DNA of 64,000 bases from Hydractinia symbiolongicarpus (taxonomy: Eukaryota; Cnidaria; Hydrozoa; Anthoathecata; Hydractiniidae): assembly GCF_029227915.1 (NCBI RefSeq), contig NC_079886.1, positions 13,075,001-13,139,000 on the forward strand, in the 5' to 3' direction. Below are positions 11,499-20,130 of the stretch, one piece after another. The notes under the pieces were generated by a model that saw only the letters and a list, made by a program, of their open reading frames with translations, searched no databases and was not told where the DNA came from. Both the position numbers and the translations under genes were made by a program. Numbering within the stretch: the first letter of the stretch is position 1; every line of letters begins with the position of its first letter.

Positions 11499-12244
11499 CT
11501 AGTCTATAAAGCCCGTGGAGAAATCCACTTAGGCAAAAGGTCAATAAAAAGAGAGTTTGTTTAGATGTTTTGCTGACGTCAGCAGTGCAGTGCAGATAAA
11601 AAAAATTCGCGAAATTTGTTTATTCTTTGTCTGTTGTGTGTAGAGGTGGAAATGCTGGTTAAAATAATGTACAGGATAATATGTTCTCGACGAACGCCTA
11701 AGGAGATATCAGGGATTAAAAATTTTGCTGACGTCAACAAAGACCCGTCAAAACCTTAAAATTTTTTTTTAGGAATTTGTATACCTGTTGCCTTCATCGT
11801 ATAGATCTTGAAACGCTGATCAAGAAAGTGTATAGGATCATGCGTCTTTGACAAATGGTTGCAGAGATATTAGGGTTTAAAGGTTTTTTGATGACGTCAT
11901 CAACCCGCCCATTCCGAAACGGATTTGGAGACCTAGGTGGGGGAAAATTACTTAAATTGGTCCTAGCTGGTCCCTAGTTACCCACGCGGTGAAAAATCAT
12001 TGACGTCACCACCTTGTTTCCAAGTTATTTGGCCTCAAATTTTAAGTGCCATGTAATGGCTTCATTAATTTAATATAGGATATTGACGTTAAACTAGTGT
12101 TATTGACGTCGCGCCGTAACGTCATAAAGTTTAACATTTAAGACATAATTTTTTCGGCGACTTCAAAGAAAATTTCGGCGATATTAAAGGAAAATGAGGA
12201 TATCCACTATGACCGTCACATACACTTATTATTATTATAAGAGA
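11499..12244 (-). mobile_element. Non-autonomous Helitron, array unit 1
   Basis: On the minus strand the 5' end is TCTCTTATAATAATAATAAG at 12,244. The 3' end is CTAG at 11,502-11,499, with a GTGGA/TCCAC hairpin 12 nt upstream. The unit directly abuts the next unit (12,245) with no spacer. Perfect TGACGTCA sites lie at 11,574, 11,729, 11,892 and 12,001. Length is 746 bp. Confidence 0.85.
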
Positions 12245-12819
12245 CTAGTCGATAAGGCCCGTGGAAAAATCCACTTAGGCAGGATAACAGAGAAAAATAA
12301 CCATCATTTAAATTTTGATGACGTCAGCAGAGACATGTCAGAACACAAAACTTTTTTTTTCAGAAATGTGTATGCCTGTTGCCTTCATCGTATAGATCTT
12401 CAAACGCTGATCAAGAAAATGTATAGGATCGTGTATTTTTGACAAACGGTTGCAGAGATATTAGGGTTTGAAGGTTTTTTGATGACGTCATTAACCCGTC
12501 CATTCCTGAAACGGATTCAGGGACCCAGGTTTGGGAAACTTACCCAAATTGGTCAAAGGTGGTCCCTAGTTACCTACGCAGGAGATGACGTCAGTTATTT
12601 CCACCCGTTTCCAAGTTATTTAGCCTTAAATTTAAAAGTGCAATGCAATAGCTTCACTAATCTTAATATACTTTCCTTTGACGTCAATATTGCTTTAACG
12701 TCAAAGTTTGGTAATTTACAGAACAAATTTATAGACGATGTTTTATAGACTTTATCAAAGAAATTTTATCCACTTTGCAAAAGTCACAGACAGACAGAAC
12801 TGGCGTATTATTATAGAGA
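12245..12819 (-). mobile_element. Non-autonomous Helitron, array unit 2
   Basis: The minus-strand 5' end is TCTCTATAATAATACGCC at 12,819 and the 3' CTAG is at 12,248-12,245, again preceded by the GTGGA/TCCAC hairpin. It is head-to-tail with units 1 and 3 without intervening bases. TGACGTCA octamers occur at 12,319, 12,483, 12,586 and 12,679. Confidence 0.85.
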
Positions 12820-13408
12820 CTAGTCGATAAATCCCGTGGAGTAATCCACTTAGGCAGAAGGACAATGGAAAAATAGGTTGTTTTAGTTTTTTTGCTGATG
12901 TCAGCAGTGCAAATACAAAATAAATATATATTTTTAGAAATTTGTATACCTGTTGCCTTCATCGTATAGATCTTGAAATGCTGATCAAGAAAATGTTTAT
13001 GATCATGTATCTTTGACAAACGGTTGCAGAGATATCAAGGTTTAAAGGTTTTTTGATGACGTCATCAAACCGTCCATTCCGAAAGGGATTCGGGGACCCA
13101 GGTTTGGAAAACTTACCCAAATTGGTCCCAGGTTGTCCCTAGTTACCCACGCGGTGAAAAAACATTGACGTCACCACCTCGTTTCCAAGTTATTTAGCCT
13201 CAAAGTTTTAAGTGCATTGTAATGGCTTCACTAATCTTAATTAACTTTCCTTTGACGTCAATACTATTTTATCGGTAAAGTTTGGTAAATTACAGAACAA
13301 TTTTATAGGCGATGTTTTATAGAATTTGTTAAAAAAAATTTTGAAGAATGTAATCCACTTTGCAAAAGTGACAGACAGACACACGGAACTGGCGTATTAT
13401 TATAGAGA
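12820..13408 (-). mobile_element. Non-autonomous Helitron, array unit 3
   Basis: The minus-strand 5' end is TCTCTATAATAATACGCC at 13,408 and the 3' CTAG is at 12,823-12,820. At 589 bp it has the same length as the copy at 479-1,067. The base after 13,408 is T, which gives the expected A|T target on the element strand. TGACGTCA occurs at 13,057, 13,166 and 13,253. Confidence 0.85.
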
Positions 13409-13540
13409 TTCATGTTAAAGTAGTATTATTGACGTCGCGCCGTAACGTGAGAAAATTTAGGTTTTCAGACAACTTTTTCGACGACATGAAAGGAAAATGA
13501 ACACATCCACTTTGCCTGTTACAGACACACACACACACAC
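13409..13540 (-). mobile_element. Distal piece of the interrupted older Helitron
   Basis: TTCATGTTAAAGTAGTATTA and the following ACGTCGCGCCGTAACG match the Helitron body at the point where the 11,453-11,498 homology stopped. This piece is therefore the 5'-ward remainder of the copy into which the three-unit array inserted. It ends in a short (AC)n tract. Confidence 0.7.
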
Positions 13541-13619
13541 AAACAAACTTAAACTAAACCAATTTGATCGTTCAATGTACGATGGGGAAAGCGAGAGGGA
13601 ATAACACACTGATTTTCAC

Positions 13620-14930
13620 ATACACACATCACGTGACCAGACAGGTCCAGATATTCCATTCGGAGTGTGCAGCTATACGGAGTACGGCTCCGTATAGGCA
13701 TGCGTATACGGAGTATAACTTCGTATAGCGACATGTTTACTCCGTATAGACGGAAATATTTAAATATCTCAAAGCCACGAGCGGCACAGACAGCTTTGAG
13801 AGTATAATGCCGAGACTGGTTTGGCTAGACATTAGCGAATGCAGCATGAGCGTTGAAGTCTAAACTAAGTATTCTTATTAAAAATTTGCTCTCAGCTATT
13901 CCAGTTTAGAAAATTGAGCCTAAAACAAGCAAATAATTTGTGTAAGAATATATGAGACAAGCATGCAAAGTACCAATTACCTAGATAACAGTTCCAGCTA
14001 ATAAAAGTTCGAGTTAACCGGTGTTTGAGTTACCGGCAGTTCTACTGTATGATGTAGTTTACTATTTGAGTTTTGTATGAAGTTCATTTTTATGGCTTCC
14101 ATTATATTCATTCTAAGCTTTATAACTTTGTTTTGTATGTGTCTATATGCAATAAAAAACTAACCATACAATCAATGACTTTTTCTTATGTAACTTTAAA
14201 ATTGTGTACTTTTATACCAGCCATTGTAAACCTTAACTCATTAACAATACATCGAATTCTGTTCCTATCAAACATGTCACACTCCGTATACTAAGCCTGT
14301 CACACTCCGTATAGCATACTTCGTATATTACGCTGTCATACTCCGTATACTAAGCATGTCACACTCCGTATACTAAGCATGTCACATTCCATATACTAAG
14401 CCTGTCACACTCCGTATAGTAAGCATGTCACACTCCGTATAGCATACTTCGTATGTAAAGCATGTCACACTCCGTATGGCACAGTCCGTATAGCATACTC
14501 TGTATGGCTTACTCCTTATAGCAAAATCTGCATACTTCACATAGCGAAATCTCGGTATCTCACAATCTGTATGCCATAATCCTTTTTTTGCAACCAAACT
14601 AATGTTCCCACACTCCATATGACTACAATATACCTCGTATGTTTACGATGGATAAAAAGTAGGAAAATGACGTGCTTCTCTTTTTAACTTGTTCTTTGGT
14701 GGTGATTATTTTTTATTTTTTTCGGAAATAGTTTTAAACAGTCATATATTGCACTATTTCACTTTAAGAACATTCGTTGGCAGACCCCGTATAGCTAAAC
14801 CAAACTCCGTATAGCAGCTATACGGAGTATTACGCCGTATAGAAACCACACTCCGTACGTCACACAGAGCTACTTTCAAGGTTTTAATCTCAAAGAGCTC
14901 TGGGGACGAGAATGGGAAGGGGACTCATTT
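13620..14930. repeat. ACTCCGTAT satellite-like region
   Basis: Between 14,270 and 14,620 there are many imperfect 20-22 bp units of the form CACTCCGTATACTAAGCATG. Flanking clusters at 13,665-13,755 and 14,780-14,860 hold inverted versions (CTATACGGAGTA / TACTCCGTATAG), so the region is palindromic at its ends. The outer borders (CACGTGACCAGACAGGT and GAGCTCTGGGGACGAG) match the continuous sequence at 8,815-8,870 in reverse. This suggests an expanded version of the same repeat family. Open frames here are repeat artefacts. Confidence 0.7.
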
Positions 14931-16762
14931 TTGTAAATTTGGCCATATTTTTGATAACAGATTTAGAGATAAAGAAAAACAATAGATCTTTAAGATGAAA
15001 CTATGATTTTCCCTTGAAGAGTAAAAGTAAATTAACGAAATGCAATTCCTAACTTATCACAATACAACACGCCTAACACAATATTTTGGCACTGCTTCTA
15101 TTCCTTTCTTCTCTTACGAAAGCTAATATTAATAAAAATGTCAAATAGACGCAGTGCTGCCTTAAATACAACCACGTTAATTCATCACTAAGCAGTTACT
15201 AATTCAACACAATAGGATACTAACAACCCACGCCTGTCTACTCCTATATTATATTAGCTCCCAGTCAGATAAATGGAGTGGAAAATATTTGTCGCTGAAT
15301 GAAATTATTTGTGTGATAACCCTCACATTTCAGTAACTTTTTCAGTTCGCACAAAAATCCTAAAACGAGTGGATCTCTAAGCAGTTTATTACTACATCAT
15401 AAATTTGTGCTTAAAATAAAAAAGTGACTAATTCTATCAAAGAAATTAGCGCGCGGAAGCTAACCATTATAAGATACCACAATATTTGCAAGACTTTTTA
15501 TTAGAAAATACTTCGTCGTATCAAATTTATTTCGATTAAAATTCTTCACTTTTTATCGACATATTTTTCTGCGTCTTCAACGCACAAAAACGCCACAGTG
15601 AAAGATCTTGAATCGGTCATTTTGAAAGTCCTTATTGCTATGTTAACAATCTTTAAGGATAACATCAAGACAGTCCGGAAGTTGGTCGATCGGTTCAAAA
15701 ACTAAATGCAGAAACTTTTTTGTGTTCCACTTGTAAATCATACTGCAAGTAGGGCAAAACTATACCAAGTAAAACAAAATTTTAAATTAGTTAAAAGTAT
15801 ATTCTCGGCGTCTTAAAAAAACTACTTCAAGTGGTAGTACCGTATTTCCTCAAATAAACGCGTGGGCGGTTATTGAGAAAATTAAAATTTAGATGCGCTA
15901 ATTAGAGGAGGCGCATATTGGAAGGGTGCTTTTTAAGGGATTACATTTTTTGTTATTGAGAAAAATAAAAAAACGTTTCTCTCATCAGTAGTAGAGGTTT
16001 TTCTTGCCAAAAAACACCAGATTTTGACATGTTAAACTGCATTAACCCATCTTCGTCAGTAATACAGAATGGGTTTGCGAGTCCGAGATAACTGAATGGA
16101 CTTTGTTAGATTCTATTGTCTTTTGTGATTTGGATTGAATTAAAATCACCCAAACTAGGACAATTCATTATTGGCGATTTTTGACAAACTTTACATGGTG
16201 ACCACAGAAAATTGAAATCTAAGTTTCAGGACATTGCAGGACAAAATTGTTTGAAATACGAGCACAATATGGCTAACCGTACTAAATTTTCGGAAAACAC
16301 AGGAAGTAAGGCATTTTTTCTTCATTGTAAAATACTTATTCTCCCTCAAAACACCTAAAAATGCCCTTTTTGTCCAATTTTCTATACATACACCACATTT
16401 GGCAAAAAAAGTCAAATTTAGCAAGAGCGGAAAGACAAGTATTTTCTACCGACCTTGAGAAAGGTCCTTTTTGTTAGTGGTCATACCACACGTTTTCTTA
16501 TCAGAACGGCTGAATTTTAGTTAAGGCTAAATATGCTTATTATTTAGGGAACAGAGGCTAAAGTTATACATAATACGTATTAAACACGTAAGAAAAAATT
16601 GGCAAAAACTAAGCGATCAAATTAAACAAAACAAACAGCTCATATGCGACAAGTGTAATACATAACATCTATTATAGCTGATTTTTTATCATAGCACATC
16701 CGTTTGTTCATTATCAGCAGAGAATGTTTCACCCTGATCGGACCTCCAATTATGACAGGTGA
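14931..16762. other. Interval without a supported gene
   Basis: About 1.8 kb of AT-rich DNA. A segment near 15,838-15,915 (CCTCAAATAAACGCGTGGGCGG) looks like a piece of an interspersed repeat. The minus-strand frame at 16,191-16,424 has no recognisable motif. Nothing else is supported. Confidence 0.4.
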
Positions 16763-17172
16763 AGAGATAGTAAAATGTTCCTTCTGGCACAGTCGCGCGC
16801 ACGCGCACGCCACGGTCAAACACAACTGATCCCAACCAATCCAATACCATGCGGTGCCTATCAAGGGTATATCCCTAATAATCAGTGCCATGATTATTCC
16901 CTAATAATCAGTGACGTCATCAATGCTGCAAATGAGTCAAAAATATCTGGCACAATCCCTAATAGTCTACGCGCACATCATACAGCAAAAGGGAAATTCC
17001 CTAATGATACTAATAATCATCAAAAATGAACGCATGCGCAGTAAGGAGGTGAATAACTGTGTTAGTCGAGCAGAATGAAATTCTCTGAAAAACAAAAAAA
17101 ACTCTATACAATAAAGAAATGGATGCGTACACCGTGAAACAATTAACAGATGTTGCGAAAACCCGTGGTTTA
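16763..17172 (+). repeat. Polinton left terminal inverted repeat
   Basis: It starts AGAGATAGTAAAATGTTCC and matches the reverse complement of 32,821-33,234 at well over 90% by eye. It contains four CCCTAAT motifs (16,873, 16,899, 16,957, 16,999), a perfect TGACGTCA at 16,912-16,919 and an alternating GC/AC tract near 16,794-16,812. The inner end runs into the coding start shared by the SAP-type ORFs on both sides of the element. Confidence 0.9.
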
Positions 17173-17334
17173 TGTAGGGGTGTTTGCGGGATGCGCAAGC
17201 AAGACATCATAAAACTTATCCAAAATGATATTGCCCTTCAGGACATGTGCAATAAGGCTGTTGAGAAGCATACCCAACATATTCTGGTTTATCCCGGACC
17301 AGTTCAAGACGCGGGACTTGTGTCCAATATGTAG
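17119..17334 (+). CDS. Small SAP-like protein at the left Polinton end
   Basis: The 71-residue ORF begins MDAYTVKQLTDVAKTRGL, nearly the same as the start of the polymerase gene at the other end, because the inverted repeat covers this coding start. The helix-turn-helix pattern (V-K-Q-L-x-x-x-A-K-x-R-G-L ... K-x-D-I-I-K-L-I) fits a SAP or Rho-N-like DNA-binding motif at residues 4-37. Beyond the repeat the sequence differs from the polymerase gene and ends after 71 residues. An upstream ATG at 17,074 matches the polymerase start but shifts frame in an A-rich run, so 17,119 is the usable start. It could be a real short gene or a by-product of repeat homogenisation. Confidence 0.5.
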   Translation: MDAYTVKQLTDVAKTRGLCRGVCGMRKQDIIKLIQNDIALQDMCNKAVEKHTQHILVYPGPVQDAGLVSNM

Positions 17335-17369
17335 GTGAAATCTTCGGGCCTTGTTGAAATGTATATAAA

Positions 17370-17723
17370 ATGGTACTCTATTACCGGTGCTCTGTAGAAC
17401 TATGCGACAAAGCCAGGTGCCCCATGAGATACAACCCTCCACAGGTGAGTACAAAACATACAGCGAAATCCGGCTTTTTTCATGTCAAAGAAAACATGGC
17501 CACCCATATGAGCGATGGTGGCGAGTACGTATACGAGGGCTACTTTTGTAGAGATGCGTGCTGCCTGGCTTACGTGGAGGAGCAAAAGGTGTATGACGGC
17601 GCGTACGAAATATCGGTGTGGTTGTTGAAAAGGCGCTATATAGGGTTAACCGCCCCGGACTGGAGACGCCTTGTCAGATTTGGGGACGACTTGACGCGAA
17701 AGGAATTCCTGCCATTGGTCTGA
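17370..17723 (+). CDS. Cysteine-rich Polinton protein, unknown function
   Basis: The 117 residues carry a C-x4-C-x4-C-P block at the N-terminus (residues 7-18) and a C-x3-C-C block near residues 59-64. A GFFHV...THM segment lies between them. The spacing suggests a metal-binding fold, but I do not recognise the family. The C-terminal third overlaps the next ORF in another frame by about 106 nt. A frameshift may therefore have fused or separated what was one reading frame, and the true C-terminus is uncertain. It is the second plus-strand gene from the left end of the element. Confidence 0.45.
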   Translation: MVLYYRCSVELCDKARCPMRYNPPQVSTKHTAKSGFFHVKENMATHMSDGGEYVYEGYFCRDACCLAYVEEQKVYDGAYEISVWLLKRRYIGLTAPDWRRLVRFGDDLTRKEFLPLV

Positions 17724-17959
17724 AACGTTATCTTACAACATGGTTGCAAGATAACACTACTATAATAAATGTGCGTCAACTGTGTCAATCAAAATTCGAT
17801 ATCTTTGGAACTGCAGCATTCATGACCTTTATGGCCGGCATTGGTATCTCCCTAACCCTCATGGCCCTGGCATTAGTACAAGAATCAGAGAAGGAGAAGG
17901 CTAATGAACAGAGGATTCAAGGCCTGGAGAATTGTCTTGATGCCTTAGATCAAAAATAA
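17618..17959 (+). CDS. Single-pass membrane protein with coiled-coil tail (Polinton)
   Basis: Of 113 residues, residues about 66-90 (AAFMTFMAGIGISLTLMALA) form one clear membrane helix. A charged, E/K-rich coiled-coil-like tail follows to the stop. The N-terminal 45 residues overlap the upstream Cys-rich ORF in another frame, so the natural start may be downstream or the product may be a fusion broken by a frameshift. The next gene starts at the base after its stop codon, which suggests compact viral-style packing. The family is not recognised. A virion membrane or scaffold role is conceivable but unproven. Confidence 0.45.
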   Translation: MVVEKALYRVNRPGLETPCQIWGRLDAKGIPAIGLKRYLTTWLQDNTTIINVRQLCQSKFDIFGTAAFMTFMAGIGISLTLMALALVQESEKEKANEQRIQGLENCLDALDQK

Positions 17960-18166
17960 ATGGATAATTGTAAGGACTGTCAAGGGGTACTTGACGAGTA
18001 TGATAGATGTACCTGCGGACGTAGTTTCGTGGTAAATGGTAAATTGTTGTGGTGGTACTGCTACCATGAATATATCACATATAATGGGGGCGGCTGCGCA
18101 TGTACAATGACATGCAATTCTCTGAAGTCGTTTAAACTTTCAATAAAGCAAGATGCTACGATTTGA
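17960..18166 (+). CDS. Small cysteine-rich Polinton protein
   Basis: The 68-residue ORF starts immediately after the TAA of the preceding gene. It contains C-x2-C (residues 4-7), C-x-C (17-19) and a later C-x-C-x3-C cluster, so zinc binding is plausible. The last 14 nt overlap the start of the 189-residue gene. I do not recognise a family. The tight juxtaposition on both sides supports a real gene in a compact plus-strand block. Confidence 0.4.
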   Translation: MDNCKDCQGVLDEYDRCTCGRSFVVNGKLLWWYCYHEYITYNGGGCACTMTCNSLKSFKLSIKQDATI

Positions 18167-18722
18167 GAATGAGCTTGTCAACCCTAAATTATTCTACTCA
18201 TTTGCTGCTATCTTCACGGACATCAACGATATTAACGTGGACTACCTGACAGTGTCGGATCCCATTCCTGCTAACGGGGGTAAGGATCAACGGTACATCG
18301 TAGGGTACCATAAACGAGACCTTGTGGTAGCCGTCAGGGTAAAGACACCCAAAATCTGGTTCCCACATAGAGTGACCCGGTACCACGCCAATGTAGTACC
18401 AGCAATGAGTCTCGATTTGGAAGAGTACCCTGATTGGGTTGCGAAGTATCGTCAAATTTGGAACAAAATCGAAGAGTTGATATCTGAGCAATTGACGACA
18501 GAGCCTATGAAAAAGGACCTAGCTAAACTCAAATACTACGAGGATACAATCACAACCAAATTCTATGGTATGCCGGTACCCTATGATGAGCCCTGCCAAG
18601 CCAGTGCCATCCTAGCTATTTCATCGGTGTATGTGCAAGGAAAAAACTACTACCCTCAGGTACATATTACAGAATGTCGATATAAGGACTTTAGGAAGGA
18701 ATGGCTGTTAGATGAGGATTAA
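18153..18722 (+). CDS. Intact conserved-type Polinton protein, unknown function
   Basis: The 189-residue ORF has no breaks, unlike the polymerase and capsid genes. It is mixed alpha/beta in character with no membrane helix, several aromatic-rich strands, and a charged helical part around residues 95-130. It overlaps the upstream Cys-rich ORF by 14 nt and is the last gene of the left plus-strand block. It converges on the minus-strand gene at 18,807, with a 10-bp hairpin between them. No family is recognised. Its open frame suggests either recent insertion of the element or retained constraint. Confidence 0.6.
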   Translation: MLRFENELVNPKLFYSFAAIFTDINDINVDYLTVSDPIPANGGKDQRYIVGYHKRDLVVAVRVKTPKIWFPHRVTRYHANVVPAMSLDLEEYPDWVAKYRQIWNKIEELISEQLTTEPMKKDLAKLKYYEDTITTKFYGMPVPYDEPCQASAILAISSVYVQGKNYYPQVHITECRYKDFRKEWLLDED

Positions 18723-18734
18723 AAACCATATACT

Positions 18735-18760
18735 TTATAGGTCATACAGGACCTATAAAA
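18735..18760. terminator. Hairpin between convergent Polinton genes
   Basis: TTTATAGGTC and GACCTATAAA form a perfect 10-bp stem with a 6-nt loop. It starts 13 nt after the stop of the plus-strand gene and lies 46 nt before the end of the opposing minus-strand gene. The placement matches the hairpin at 25,499-25,530. A role in transcript 3'-end formation is inferred. Confidence 0.5.
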
Positions 18761-18806
18761 AATAGTTAATTAGGGCCTATACTCACGTGGGGATTCTAGG
18801 TACCGC

Positions 18807-19433
18807 TTACATACTGCGCAGGTCGATTTCTTTCCTCCCTTCATCCCGACCTTTCGCAACTAGCCGGGCACGCTCCTGTTCGTTGATGCTGTTTACGACA
18901 CGGTTAAGCCGCTGTCGCATCTGTTCCTTTAGCGACATATATTTTTCCCTTTCACGGCTAATCAGACTGTACTCGTAGTCACTAATCACACCGTTTTCCA
19001 TTGCCTTTGATAACAGATCAATAATGGAATTCAATTTCGATTCAGCCAATAGCCTTATACCTTCATGTTTTTTCGATTTCACGCCGAGCCTTTTTGAAGC
19101 GTTCCGGAGACCAGCTTGACCCATCCCAGCCGCAATCGTGAGTCCCCCCATCGCTATAGCAAGAGGGACTCCTAGACCCGAGGCTATAGCCCCGATGCTA
19201 AGCCCCAACTTAATCACGCTCACACCAAGCAGGCCGTGGTCACAGAAGCGTACCCACCTCCCAAGCATCTTAATCTTCTTTGCAAGCTTGTCCCGCTCCT
19301 TGATCTCATCTCGCAGGTATTTTTCAATATTATCGATTTTTTTGAATCTGTAGATCTGGCTTTCCTCCTGCATATCAGCGCCTTGTGCAGATGCACTTGG
19401 TAAACTCGGATACAGTTTGCAGATATCGCTCAT
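18807..19433 (-). CDS. Glycine-rich hydrophobic protein with flanking coiled coils (Polinton)
   Basis: Starting at MSDICKL (19,433), just after the stop of the upstream penton-like gene, this encodes 208 residues. A charged helix (about 30-55) precedes a Gly/Ala/Ile-rich hydrophobic core of about 45 residues (GAIASGLGVPLAIAMGG region). Basic and coiled-coil segments follow to the C-terminus. An in-frame upstream ATG at 19,454 would overlap the previous gene. The layout suggests a membrane-active or virion-core protein, and the gene at 21,344-22,180 has a similar design. The family is not recognised. The frame is unbroken. Confidence 0.6.
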   Translation of the reverse strand: MSDICKLYPSLPSASAQGADMQEESQIYRFKKIDNIEKYLRDEIKERDKLAKKIKMLGRWVRFCDHGLLGVSVIKLGLSIGAIASGLGVPLAIAMGGLTIAAGMGQAGLRNASKRLGVKSKKHEGIRLLAESKLNSIIDLLSKAMENGVISDYEYSLISREREKYMSLKEQMRQRLNRVVNSINEQERARLVAKGRDEGRKEIDLRSM

Positions 19434-19435
19434 CT

Positions 19436-20107
19436 TTATTCTATGACGATGCACATGGTTAGGCCGGTGAACGAGACGTTCTTTTCATGGTGATAGACGT
19501 CTGTTAACATGAACTCTAGGCGGTCCGTAGAGCCCTTCAGTGGAAGGTAAACAGGAGTGTCAAAACTCCAAGTCAACATATCTCCCCAGGCGTTCAATTC
19601 TTTGGTGGGAAGCAAGGCCAGAATTTTAGACTTTTTGCCATCAAGTAGGCAGTCGTCTTCGTTCAACTGCGGACAAACGAATCTCAACCTATGGTAAACA
19701 TCGGTCCTGTAATATGCATTGTGGTCACCGCTCGTGTAGTACCTTTTTGCGGCGTCGTAGGGTAGGCCCAGGAGCTCTTGCAATGGTCTGTTAATCACCA
19801 CTGTGTACCCGTCACTGACACGGAGCCTACAGAGTCCATTTTTTAGGACAAACAGTTTAATCTTGTCCTTTGCCTGGCTGTTGACAATACTCGCAATATG
19901 TTCTATCCTGTATAAACCGTTCATGATCTCGATACGAGTCACCCTCTGATCAGGCCCCACCTTACGGATGGTAAAGTCGTTGTTGCTGTACAGGTTCAGC
20001 CATGCAGGTCGAATACTAATCGATTTCAAGGCTATCCTACTACCCTGTCCCAGGTAGTCCTCAAATATAGTGGGCTTCTCGATATCACTGATACACAGTT
20101 GCTTCAT
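19436..20107 (-). CDS. Putative minor capsid (penton-like) protein
   Basis: This intact ORF has 223 residues. Its N-terminal half shows a beta-rich pattern with ALKSISIRPAWLNLYSN (residues about 27-43). An I-x-I-x-x-GLYRIEHIA segment and V-x-I-x-x-x-LQELLGL then follow. This order (aromatic strand, G-x-Y-x-I-x-x-(I/L) hairpin, LLG(F/L) block) is typical of Polinton and adintovirus penton/minor capsid proteins with a jelly-roll fold. It would form the capsid vertices around the hexon-like major capsid. Its ATG lies inside a perfect 28-bp palindrome shared with the divergent gene at 20,126. The assignment rests on pattern recognition. Confidence 0.6.
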   Translation of the reverse strand: MKQLCISDIEKPTIFEDYLGQGSRIALKSISIRPAWLNLYSNNDFTIRKVGPDQRVTRIEIMNGLYRIEHIASIVNSQAKDKIKLFVLKNGLCRLRVSDGYTVVINRPLQELLGLPYDAAKRYYTSGDHNAYYRTDVYHRLRFVCPQLNEDDCLLDGKKSKILALLPTKELNAWGDMLTWSFDTPVYLPLKGSTDRLEFMLTDVYHHEKNVSFTGLTMCIVIE

Positions 20108-20130
20108 CTTTGTTTTAAAACAAAGATGAA
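20103..20130. promoter_or_regulatory. 28-bp perfect palindrome holding two divergent start codons
   Basis: TTCATCTTTG TTTTAAAACA AAGATGAA is a perfect palindrome. The left CAT is the start of the minus-strand penton-like gene and the right ATG is the start of the plus-strand gene. Only 18 bp separate them. It is likely part of a bidirectional promoter or 5'-end signal. Confidence 0.6.

Noticed and set aside
16775-17029. Matching ORFs in both Polinton inverted repeats (about 85 codons each)
   Set aside because: They coincide with the repeat itself and contain the motif-rich non-coding part; similarity follows from the repeat, and no domain is seen.
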